The position numbers and the translations under genes were made by a program. From an uncultured Coriobacteriaceae bacterium (GTDB lineage Bacteria; Actinomycetota; Coriobacteriia; Coriobacteriales; Eggerthellaceae), in the NCBI GenBank assembly GCA_900550385.1, contig URRZ01000076.1, positions 1 through 10,258 on the forward strand: a stretch of DNA of 10,258 nucleotides, given 5' to 3'. The notes below the pieces were generated by a model. That model was given only the letters and a program-made list of their open reading frames with translations. It made no database searches and was not told the DNA's origin. Within the stretch, counting starts at the first letter, position 1. Each line of letters opens with the position of its first letter. Positions 1 to 6,338 of this stretch are shown here, in pieces.

Positions 1-1
1 G

Positions 2-232
2 GAAGAAGGCATCGCCTTGATCGATGAGGCGCTGGCCGCCGGCCGGGAGTTCCGGCTGGCCGATTTCGCGGATCTGGATCCGGAGGATATCATCGGGACG
101 CCGTATGCCTGCGGCGCCATCTGCGCGCTGATCACCGCCTCGACGGGCGTGCAGCCCCGTTATTTCGGCAAGCCGCACAAGGAAACGGCGGAGATGATCA
201 CGCGCCGCTTCGGCGTGCCGTCCGCGCGGCCG
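2..232 (+). pseudogene. HAD-IIA (NagD-like) sugar phosphatase, internal fragment
   Basis: About 77 residues are readable from the first full codon of the window and match the C-terminal half of HAD-IIA phosphatases of the NagD/p-nitrophenylphosphatase type. Visible are the CGAICALITASTG helix of the cap-to-core return and the GKP motif (residues 56-58), whose lysine is the motif III lysine of the HAD fold. The family next shows motif IV, a GDR-x-DTD-like metal-binding loop, but here the reading turns into Ala/Gly/Pro/Arg-rich sequence after GVPSARP. The frame stays open to 1204, but from about 330 on it is the wrong frame of the menE-menC gene, so the rest is not real protein. The N-terminal part lies outside the window. 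As written, the gene cannot give a working enzyme. Family assignment is from remembered motifs and is fairly safe; the substrate is unknown. Confidence 0.6.
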
Positions 233-330
233 GCGGGCGGCGGCGCGCCACCACCCCACGCCGGGGCGGGTGGGGCACAAGAGGCTGCCGCACATGCGGC
301 CCGCGGGGGCGGGGGGGGGCTCGCGCTCGC
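226..330. other. GC-rich junction between two truncated genes
   Basis: This stretch is almost pure G and C. It holds a near-palindromic CACCCC/GGGGTG-rich segment (about 248-277), five G at 305-309 and nine G at 311-319. It separates a HAD phosphatase that lacks its end from a MenE that lacks its start, in different reading frames. Neither family normally has protein like the Ala/Gly/Arg-rich translation seen here in any frame. It is either the scar of a deletion or a misjoined or poorly read piece of assembly. Confidence 0.6.
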
Positions 331-2171
331 CCGAAGCCGAGGCGCTGCGCTCGTACAAGTGCCTGCTTTTAGGCGGCGCGGCGACGAACCCGAAAACGCT
401 GCGCCGCGCTCTGCGCGCCAATGCGCGCGTGTTCGCCAGCTACGGCATGACGGAAACCTCCAGCCAGATTGCGAACTGCCTGGTGGCGGGCGACTACGAC
501 GGCGCGCTGCGCCTGCTGCCCGGCTATTCCGCCCGGATCGTCGATCCGGACCCCGAAGGGCTCGGCAAGCTGGCCGTGAAGGGGCCGGGCGTGCTCGAGT
601 CGTATCTGAACGTGCACACGCCGCGCACGGTGGACGGCTTCTTCCTCACCGGGGACACCGCCGCCTTGGCCGGGGGCCAGCTGTACCTGCGCGAGCGCAC
701 CCAGGACATGTTCGTGTCCGGCGGCGAGAACGTCTACCCTGCTCAGATCCGCAACGCGCTGCTGCAGCTGCCCGCCGTGACGGAGGCGTACGTGTTCGGC
801 GCGCCCGACGAGAAGTGGGGGCGGCGCCCCATCGCCTTCGTCGAGAGCCCCGTCACCGAGCCCCCGTCGCCTCGCGACGTGCTGCGCGAGGTCGCGCCCA
901 CTCTCTCCAAACTGTACCTGCCGCGCGAGGTGTACGTCTCGCGCCAGCTGCCGCGCACGGGCATCGGGAAGATCGACCGGCTCGCCATCGAGCAGCGTTG
1001 GGAGCAGCGCATCGACGTGGAAAGCGTCACGCTGCACAGGGTGAGGATCCCGTTCTCTGCGCCCTTCAAGACCGCGAAGGGCGTGCTGCGGCATCGCGAC
1101 TCGCTGCTCATCGAGGTGCGCGACCGGCAGGGCCGCACCGGCGTTGGCGAGTGCGTCGCCTTCGCCACCGACTGGTACCTGCCGGAGACGCTCGACGAGG
1201 ATGAGCGCGTGCTCCGCGAAGTGCTGGCGCCGGCGGTCGTGCACGATGTGTACCTGCATCCCAGCGAGGCGGCGTTCTCGTTCGCGTCCAAGCGCGCGGC
1301 GATCCGCTACCCGCTCGCGCGCGGTGCCATCGAGCCTGCGCTGTGGGACCTGTACGGCAAGATCGCCGGCAAGCCGTTCTGGAAGCTCGTCGGCGGAACC
1401 GTCAACGGCCAGGCGGAGGTGCCGGCAGGCGCCGTGGTGGGCATCGGCTCGGTCGAGCAGACGGTCTCCGCGGTGCGCCGCTGCGTCGCCGAGGGGTACG
1501 CGCGCGTGAAGCTGAAGGTAGCGCCGGGACGGTCGGTCGAGGCGGTCCGCGCGGTGCGGGAGGAGTTCCCCGACCTGACGATCACGCTGGACGCCAACCA
1601 GAGCTTCACCGAGGACGACATGGCGGAGCTGCGCGCGCTCGACGGCTGCTCCGCCGCTTGGATAGAAGAGCCCCTCGATCCGTCGCGTCCTCCCGCTTCC
1701 GGACCCTCCGACGTGCTCGCCCGGCTCGTCCGTCTTCAGCGGAATCTGCGCACGCCCATCTGCTTGGACGAGTCGATCGTCAAGCCCGGCGATGCGGCGC
1801 GCGCCCTGCGCTTCGCCGAGCTGCGCTGCTTCGCCCTCAAGATCGCCAAATGGGGCGGCGTGCAGCCGGCGCTGGAGTTCGCCGCAGCCGCGCTCGAGCG
1901 CGGCAACACCGTCTGGATGGGCGGCATGTACGACACCGGCGTGTCGAAGCGGCTCCATGCGGCATTCGAGACGCTGCCGGGAATCGACGCCCCCGGCGAC
2001 ATCGGCTCGACGTCGCGCTATTTCCCCGTCGACGTATGCGACCCTCCCTACGAGGCGTCGCGGGGGCTCATCGAGCTGAACAACAGCGCCCATCCCTTCG
2101 GCATCGGCTGCGAGCTCGATCGGGATGCGCTCAAGGAAGTGCTGGTCAGAAGCTTCACGATACGGGGTTGA
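270..2171 (+). CDS. menC: MenE (C-terminal part) fused to MenC, menaquinone biosynthesis
   Basis: This encodes two consecutive steps of menaquinone synthesis in one frame. MenC dehydrates SHCHC to o-succinylbenzoate and MenE activates that product with CoA and ATP. Residues about 22-249 are the C-terminal part of MenE: YGMTETS (58-64) of the adenylation site, GDT before the hinge, GGENVYP, and RTGIGKID with the catalytic lysine K234. The usual first 200 or so residues are missing, so GTG 270 is only the first available start and not the native one. From residue 250 comes a complete MenC of the NSAR/OSBS branch of the enolase superfamily (about 384 residues): KLK (414-416, acid/base K416), metal ligands D441, E466 and D500, and K524. 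No stop separates the halves. An in-frame GTG at 1017, with GGGAG 12 bases upstream, could start MenC alone. The MenC part looks functional; the ligase as written is not. Confidence 0.85.
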   Translation: MGHKRLPHMRPAGAGGGSRSPEAEALRSYKCLLLGGAATNPKTLRRALRANARVFASYGMTETSSQIANCLVAGDYDGALRLLPGYSARIVDPDPEGLGKLAVKGPGVLESYLNVHTPRTVDGFFLTGDTAALAGGQLYLRERTQDMFVSGGENVYPAQIRNALLQLPAVTEAYVFGAPDEKWGRRPIAFVESPVTEPPSPRDVLREVAPTLSKLYLPREVYVSRQLPRTGIGKIDRLAIEQRWEQRIDVESVTLHRVRIPFSAPFKTAKGVLRHRDSLLIEVRDRQGRTGVGECVAFATDWYLPETLDEDERVLREVLAPAVVHDVYLHPSEAAFSFASKRAAIRYPLARGAIEPALWDLYGKIAGKPFWKLVGGTVNGQAEVPAGAVVGIGSVEQTVSAVRRCVAEGYARVKLKVAPGRSVEAVRAVREEFPDLTITLDANQSFTEDDMAELRALDGCSAAWIEEPLDPSRPPASGPSDVLARLVRLQRNLRTPICLDESIVKPGDAARALRFAELRCFALKIAKWGGVQPALEFAAAALERGNTVWMGGMYDTGVSKRLHAAFETLPGIDAPGDIGSTSRYFPVDVCDPPYEASRGLIELNNSAHPFGIGCELDRDALKEVLVRSFTIRG

Positions 2172-2279
2172 GGGCGTTCGGCCGCATTCGCGCGGCATGC
2201 CGGCCGCTCGGGGCCCGCCGCATCTGCCCCTTGTCTAGCGTGCGGGCTTTGCGGGCGCGCGGCGATGGCGCCTCGCCGG

Positions 2280-2624
2280 TCAGATTCCCAGCGCCGTCTG
2301 CGCTTTCGGCGGGATGTCCGCCGGCTGCACCTCCTCCCAGCTGATGACGCCGCGGATCGGCATGGTCTCCAGCTTCAGGAAGGCCTTGTCGCGCAGCATG
2401 CGCTCCGTCTTGAAGGACACCTCGTGCCCGCCTCCGCTCTCGTCGAAGGCTTCGAGGCTGTACTCGTACTCGTCGGCGTCCTGCTGATGGGGCTGCACGC
2501 GGGCGTTGTCGACCTGCACGTACCACTGCGCCGCCGAATCGGTGTCGACGACGAAGTGGTACCCCAGCCCGAGCGCGGCCACCAGCGCCAGGATGGGTAT
2601 GCCCAGCAGCAACAGCTTCTTCAT
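2280..2624 (-). CDS. YxeA family (DUF1093) secreted protein
   Basis: This is a 114-residue protein with a lysine start (MKK) and a hydrophobic stretch over about residues 4-22, so a signal peptide or membrane anchor. The mature part fits the YxeA/DUF1093 family of small Gram-positive extracellular proteins: WYVQVDN near 34-40, YEYSLEAFDE in the middle, SFKTERMLRDKAFLKLE, and the family signature IRGVISWEEVQ (90-100) near the end. Length is normal for the family. The function is not established, though it is expected to act outside the membrane. The ATG at 2624 has an AAGGAA-type ribosome binding site 6 bases upstream. It lies 42 bases after the stop of a 32-residue peptide gene on the same strand, probably one transcript. 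It converges with menE-menC across about 108 bases with no convincing terminator. Confidence 0.8.
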   Translation of the reverse strand: MKKLLLLGIPILALVAALGLGYHFVVDTDSAAQWYVQVDNARVQPHQQDADEYEYSLEAFDESGGGHEVSFKTERMLRDKAFLKLETMPIRGVISWEEVQPADIPPKAQTALGI

Positions 2625-2666
2625 GGTGGATTCCTTCTTCGGGACGGTGCCGTGCGGCGGGCCGGC

Positions 2667-2765
2667 CTAGCGGACCTTCTCCAGCACGGGCGCTTGGGAG
2701 AGCAGGCACAACGCGATCAGTCCCAAGGCGGCAAGCGGCGCGATTATCCTGACTGCAAGGTTCAT
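2667..2765 (-). CDS. 32-residue hydrophobic peptide upstream of yxeA-like gene
   Basis: A short ORF reading MNLAVRIIAPLAALGLIALC, then LLSQAPVLEKVR and a TAG stop. A very strong ribosome binding site, AGGAAGGAGA (complement of 2771-2780), lies 5 bases before the ATG, which is the main reason to believe it is translated. The protein is one hydrophobic helix (about residues 6-24) with an arginine before it and a short charged tail, so a single-pass membrane peptide or a bare signal-like peptide. The gene is first in a probable two-gene unit with the YxeA-family gene. I do not recognise a family. It could be a small membrane partner of the secreted protein or a leader peptide coupling translation. 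Its size means automatic gene calls would usually drop it. Confidence 0.6.
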   Translation of the reverse strand: MNLAVRIIAPLAALGLIALCLLSQAPVLEKVR

Positions 2766-2969
2766 GGGGGTCTCCTTCCTCGTGGGTTCGGCGTAGGAGG
2801 GCGTGCGCTCTTCCCGTGCCGCCGCGCGTCCTCCGATGCGCCGCGGCGGGCTTTTCCGCGCCCCCTTCCGCTCCTCCTAGGTTAGGGACCCCTCCTTGCG
2901 GCAACCTTGCAGGCGCCTTTCGATTGCGTTGCGAAACGTTACGGATCATCCGCGGCGGGCGACGAGCAC

Positions 2970-3010
2970 GGCGCCTTCTGTCGGCGAGCGTGGCGCCTTC
3001 CGTCGGCGAG
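2970..3010 (+). repeat. 19-base direct repeat, two copies
   Basis: Two copies of GGCGCCTTCYGTCGGCGAG lie at 2970-2988 and 2992-3010, separated by 3 bases (period 22). They differ only at the Y. The meaning is unknown; it could be a small tandem duplication or a paired binding site upstream of the yxeA unit. Confidence 0.7.
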
Positions 3011-3033
3011 GTCCGAGGTTCTGCCGCGCGCTC

Positions 3034-3136
3034 ATTCGGCGATTTACGACAGATTTCTTCGAAATAAGCCGCGATTTTGTCGCAAAACGCCGAATCTAGG
3101 GAAATCGGCTGCCCAAAGCGTCGTATATCGCCGAAT
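3034..3136. repeat. 103-base element with 18-base inverted ends
   Basis: The left end ATTCGGCGATTTACGACA (3034-3051) matches the complement of the right end (3119-3136) at 16 of 18 positions. A third copy in the same orientation as the right end lies inside (complement of 3078-3095), matching the left end at 16 of 18. The inner copy includes the palindrome TTTTGTCGCAAAA. The consensus is ATTCGGCGWTWTRCGACR. The layout suggests a short nonautonomous repeat of the MITE or REP type, or a cluster of regulator sites. No obvious target-site duplication flanks it and there is no transposase. Confidence 0.6.
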
Positions 3137-3454
3137 TGCGACACTCGATCGATTGCGCGCCGTTGAAAACGTTGCGTATGCCGAGGTAGCCGCTGCGCTC
3201 CGGACGCGCAAGGCCGGGCTTATCGCCGGATGGCAGGGCGGGCTTTGCGCTATTTCGACGTTTTTTGCCGATATAGGGAAAGAATGGCGAGGCGAGGTGC
3301 ATCGGGATTGAGACAATAGCGTGGAACATTGCGAAGCCTCGCGGGCATCGCGTACCGTGCCTGCTGCGGTTGCCGGCAGCATGGCGAAGCTCTGATGTCG
3401 CCTTTGCTTCCCGCTCCGGATCCTGCCAACTTAACGAAGGAGTTCGATACCTAC

Positions 3455-4789
3455 ATGTCAGTAGCGGTCAGTCTTGTCCTGGTGGTCCTGTTCCTGCTTA
3501 TGAACGCGTTTTTCGTCATCGCGGAATTCGCTTTGGTCCGCGTGAGGAAGTCACAGCTCGAGCTGGCGATCGATGAGGGGAAGCCGGGCGCCAAGAACGC
3601 CATGCGCATCGCCGAGAACGTCAACGCCTACCTGTCCGCCTGCCAGCTGGGCATCACGCTGGCGTCGCTGGCGCTGGGCTGGCTGGGCGAGCCCGCCATC
3701 TCCAAGTTGTTCGAGCCGCTGTTCCAGATGCTGGGCCTGCCCGAGGCCGCGGTCGTGGCCATCGGCGTGGCGATCGGCTACTTCATCATGACCACGCTGC
3801 ACGTGGTCGCCGGCGAGCTCATCCCCAAGTCGTTCGCGATCTTCGCCACCGAGCGCTGGGCGCTGCGCACCGCCACCCCGCTGATCTGGTTCTACCGCAT
3901 CACGTACCCCATCATGGTGCTGTTCAACGGCATCACCAACGCGGTGGTGCGCCTGACCGGGCACGATCCGGCCAACGAGCACGACGTCTACACCGGCGAC
4001 GAGATCAAACTGCTCATCGACGAGAGCACCGAAAGCGGCCTGATCGACCCCGAGCAGAATGAGTTCGTGGACAACATCTTCGATCTGGGCGACAAGGACG
4101 CCGAGGCCATCATGACCCCGCGCATGGACGTGGTGTGCGTGGACCTGGAGGACAGCTTGGAGGAGAACCTGCAGGTCATCCAGCAGTACAAGTACACGCG
4201 CTATCCGGTGTGCCGCGGGCATAAGGACCGCATCGTCGGCTTCGTGCACGTGAAGGACCTTTACACCATGCCGCAGGGCTCCACGGTCAACGACCTGAAG
4301 GTGCGTTCCATCGAGGCGGTTCCCGAGGGCATGCCCATCGCGAAGCTCCTGCAGGTGCTGCAGGCCAAGCACACGAAGATCGCCGTGGTCATCGACGAGC
4401 ACGGCGGCACGGCGGGCATCGTCACCATGAGCGACGTGATCGAGCAGATCGTCGGCCGCATCGACGACGAGTTCGTCCACGACGACGACCAGGACGCCGT
4501 GCGCATGGAGGACGGCAGCTACCTGATCGAAGGCACCATGCCCATCGACGACCTGGTGGAGATCCTCGACTTCGAGCCCGAAGAGGTGGAGGAATGCGAG
4601 ACGGCCGCCGGCTTGCTGCTGGCGCTGTTCGACCGCATCCCCGAGGTGGGCGACGCGGTGGAGATCGAGCACAGCGACGCCACGGAAACCATCCAGGCGA
4701 AGTTCTCCGTGGTGATGATGGACCGCCTGCGCATCGACAAGATCCGCCTCGCCATCCAGCGCATCCCGAAAACCGAAGAGGACGAATAG
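3455..4789 (+). CDS. CNNM/CorC-type membrane transporter (hemolysin family)
   Basis: A 444-residue integral membrane protein of the CNNM/CorC (old name hemolysin C) family, linked in characterised members to magnesium or other divalent cation export. Domains in order: a CNNM (DUF21) membrane domain, residues 1-about 175, with helices near 3-25, 60-80, 97-130 and 140-165 and the conserved NAFFVIAEFALVRVRKSQLE segment; a pair of CBS domains, about 205-345, starting at MTPRMDV (220-226) and containing DEHGGTAGIVTMSDVIEQIVG (314-334); and a CorC_HlyC C-terminal domain, about 352-437. Length is typical. ATG 3455 was chosen because GAAGGAG (3436-3442) precedes it and the protein then begins at the first membrane helix; an upstream in-frame ATG at 3395 has no ribosome binding site. 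It stands alone, with a terminator right after it. The ion transported cannot be read from the sequence. Confidence 0.88.
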   Translation: MSVAVSLVLVVLFLLMNAFFVIAEFALVRVRKSQLELAIDEGKPGAKNAMRIAENVNAYLSACQLGITLASLALGWLGEPAISKLFEPLFQMLGLPEAAVVAIGVAIGYFIMTTLHVVAGELIPKSFAIFATERWALRTATPLIWFYRITYPIMVLFNGITNAVVRLTGHDPANEHDVYTGDEIKLLIDESTESGLIDPEQNEFVDNIFDLGDKDAEAIMTPRMDVVCVDLEDSLEENLQVIQQYKYTRYPVCRGHKDRIVGFVHVKDLYTMPQGSTVNDLKVRSIEAVPEGMPIAKLLQVLQAKHTKIAVVIDEHGGTAGIVTMSDVIEQIVGRIDDEFVHDDDQDAVRMEDGSYLIEGTMPIDDLVEILDFEPEEVEECETAAGLLLALFDRIPEVGDAVEIEHSDATETIQAKFSVVMMDRLRIDKIRLAIQRIPKTEEDE

Positions 4790-4804
4790 CGGCCAAGCCG
4801 GAAC

Positions 4805-4834
4805 GCCGCGCCGGGCGTGCGGTCGCGGCTTTTT
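4805..4834 (+). terminator. Rho-independent terminator after the CNNM gene
   Basis: The stem GCCGCGCCG / CGG-T-CGCGGC has a six-base loop and one bulged T and is followed by five T (4830-4834). It starts 15 bases after the CNNM stop codon and lies between two convergent genes. The T run is on the plus strand only, so it serves the CNNM transcript. Confidence 0.8.
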
Positions 4835-4842
4835 CGCGCCTG

Positions 4843-5640
4843 CTAGCTTACCTTCACGCCGGTGAAGCGCTCGGCGTTCTTGTATGTGAGCTTGTCGAAC
4901 TCATCGTCGGTGAAGCCGCAGGAAGCGAGGACCGCGTATTCGGAATACGGGTTCCACATGGGGAAGTCCGACCCGAACATCACGCGGTCGGTGCCCCACA
5001 TCCGCACCAGCTCGCCGAAACGGCGAGCGCCGACGAACGGAAGCGTGCTGGAGGCATCGACGAACAGGCGCTCGGCGTGCAGCACGTCGTATCCAATGTC
5101 GGCGATGAAGCAGCCGGCAAGATGCGCGCCGTCGACCACGAGGTCGGGGAAGGTTCGCAGCACGTTCTTCAGGCGGCGCGGGTGCGAGTAGTCGTGCCGG
5201 AAGTCGCCGGTGTGCACCACGAGGGGCAGCCCGCGCGCTTCCATGATCTCGTAGACCGCCATCAAGCGCGGGTCGTCCATGTTCACTTCCTGCGTGTCGG
5301 GATGCAGTTTGACGCCGTGCAGCCCCAACTCGATCATGCGGTCGATCTCCACCTCGGGATCTTCGAAATCCTGGTGCATGGTGCCGAATCCGATGAACTG
5401 GGGGTGCAGACAGCACTGCTCGGAGATGAAGTCGTTGATGGACGTGACGGCATGCGCGGTGGTGGCCACCGAATGCACGATGAAATGCGAGATGGGCGTG
5501 CCCTCGCAGGTTTCCAGCAGCGCTTCGGGCGTGCCGTGGGGGTTCTCCATGGGGATGTTGTAGAACGCGCTGATGGCCTGAACGGCCCTTGCGGCGATTT
5601 TCTCGGGGTAGATATGCGCATGCGCGTCGATGACGGGCAT
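4843..5640 (-). CDS. Amidohydrolase-family TIM-barrel metal-dependent hydrolase
   Basis: A 265-residue cytoplasmic protein of the amidohydrolase superfamily (Amidohydro_2 / COG2159 branch, which includes decarboxylases of aromatic acids and various hydrolases). The metal site is visible: HAH at residues 7-9 at the end of strand 1, H143 (VVHTGD), H173 (GAHLAG) and D225 (GSDFP). GVKLHPD (109-115) is the typical strand that carries a lysine in some members. Length is normal for a compact member. ATG 5640 is preceded by AAAGGA seven bases upstream. It faces the CNNM gene and no pathway partner is adjacent, so the substrate is unknown. A TACAAT box on the same strand at 5726-5731 may be its -10. 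Confidence 0.85.
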   Translation of the reverse strand: MPVIDAHAHIYPEKIAARAVQAISAFYNIPMENPHGTPEALLETCEGTPISHFIVHSVATTAHAVTSINDFISEQCCLHPQFIGFGTMHQDFEDPEVEIDRMIELGLHGVKLHPDTQEVNMDDPRLMAVYEIMEARGLPLVVHTGDFRHDYSHPRRLKNVLRTFPDLVVDGAHLAGCFIADIGYDVLHAERLFVDASSTLPFVGARRFGELVRMWGTDRVMFGSDFPMWNPYSEYAVLASCGFTDDEFDKLTYKNAERFTGVKVS

Positions 5641-5725
5641 TCGATGGTCCTTTCCTATGCGGGCCTGCTGGCTCCGGCGTCATCTGCAGGGACGCAAGGG
5701 TCCAGCGGCGGGTTTTGCACTCGCG

Positions 5726-5731
5726 ATTGTA
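5726..5731 (-). promoter_or_regulatory. Possible -10 box of the amidohydrolase gene
   Basis: On the minus strand the bases read TACAAT, one base from the consensus, about 85 bases upstream of the ATG. I found no good -35 box at 16-18 bases, so this is a weak call. The rest of the 5641-5874 spacer shows no gene. Confidence 0.3.
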
Positions 5732-5874
5732 CCCCCGGTGCCGCGACGGAAGGTTTACAGTTGGTGAAATGTGGGACGCGCAGGGTTCGCGATGGGCGTG
5801 CGGGGTCGCGGTGGGCCTGCGACGATGCCCGAGGGTTACGAATGTGGGCGTTGCGTGAACGAGCATCATTTTGC

Positions 5875-5903
5875 TTGCGGTTTGCATTGACGCAGAGTAA
5901 TAT
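5875..5903 (+). promoter_or_regulatory. Promoter of the initiator tRNA gene
   Basis: The -35 box TTGCGG (5875-5880) and the -10 box TAATAT (5898-5903) are separated by 17 bases, a housekeeping sigma-70-type layout. Transcription would start about 7 bases further on, some 38 bases before the tRNA. No other gene starts downstream before the terminator at 6033-6065. Confidence 0.65.
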
Positions 5904-5947
5904 TCTCTCTTGCAGCTTTTGCAACGGCGAGAGCAGCCCACATACAT

Positions 5948-6024
<77 letters not shown>

Positions 6025-6032
6025 AAAACAAT

Positions 6033-6065
6033 CGCCTGAACTGGGAAAACAGTTCAGGCGTTTTT
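6033..6065 (+). terminator. Rho-independent terminator after tRNA-fMet
   Basis: A perfect 11-base-pair stem, CGCCTGAACTG / CAGTTCAGGCG, with the six-base loop GGAAAA and five T followed by CTTTT. It starts nine bases after the CCA end of the tRNA. Confidence 0.95.
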
Positions 6066-6089
6066 CTTTTCCAGGTGTCGAAAGTGCGC

Positions 6090-6119
6090 GGTCGTGTAGG
6101 TATCCGTGTATGTATCAGC
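6090..6119 (+). repeat. 30-base direct repeat, left copy
   Basis: It starts GGTCGTGTAGGTATCC and ends GTGTATGTATCAGC, and matches 7937-7966 at 29 of 30 positions (A here, G there, at the 13th base). The pair bounds the AlbA_2 gene and its repeat array, one copy just after the tRNA terminator. The region from here to the gene start at 6339 holds no other gene. Confidence 0.85.
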
Positions 6120-6283
6120 AAACAACGAGATACGAAGTGCGTTTTTGCAAGAAGAATCAAGGTTTTGCATGCGTCTGGGATCGGCAGGTTCTAGTCTTGG
6201 GCTCCGACGATTCGTTTAATCTGATGATGCGCCCGTGCTAGCCAGTGCAGTAGAGCGCTGGGGGTTCTTTGCCGTCTTCTGGC

Positions 6284-6292
6284 TGGTATCAT
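6284..6292 (+). promoter_or_regulatory. Possible extended -10 promoter of the AlbA_2 gene
   Basis: TGGTATCAT (TG-n-TATCAT) fits an extended -10 box, with a poor TTCTTT (6265-6270) 16 bases upstream as -35. The start would be near 6299, giving a 40-base leader before the ATG at 6339. Weak call, resting on one box. Confidence 0.35.
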
Positions 6293-6338
6293 ATGCGCCA
6301 GAGAAACGGGTCACATGGCGAGAACATGAGGTTGATGG

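Larger units (their letters stand above)
2781..3454. other. Long noncoding stretch between yxeA unit and CNNM gene
   Basis: About 670 bases with no convincing gene on either strand. The frames that stay open lack good ribosome binding sites and read as Arg/Ala/Ser-rich sequence without family features. It holds a 19-base direct repeat (2970-3010), an element with inverted ends (3034-3136) and a weaker related motif (3256-3273). It must contain the promoters of the divergent yxeA unit and CNNM gene, but no pair of -35/-10 boxes with normal spacing stood out. Patches around 3040-3100 and 3245-3285 are much richer in A+T than the flanking genes. Confidence 0.6.

Noticed and set aside
369..2198. 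Long minus-strand frame (609 residues) opposite menE-menC
   Set aside because: It is the antisense shadow of a gene with clear catalytic motifs; high G+C keeps shadow frames open.
2172..2279. Bidirectional terminator between menE-menC and the yxeA-like gene
   Set aside because: Several GC-rich hairpins can be drawn, but none is followed by a T run on either strand.
3096..3329. 77-residue minus-strand ORF with GAGG near its ATG
   Set aside because: It runs through the inverted-repeat motifs, shows no family features, and the ribosome binding site is weak.
3551..4672. Minus-strand frame opposite the CNNM gene
   Set aside because: His/Val/Asp-rich translation typical of antisense to a GC-rich gene; no start signal or family features.
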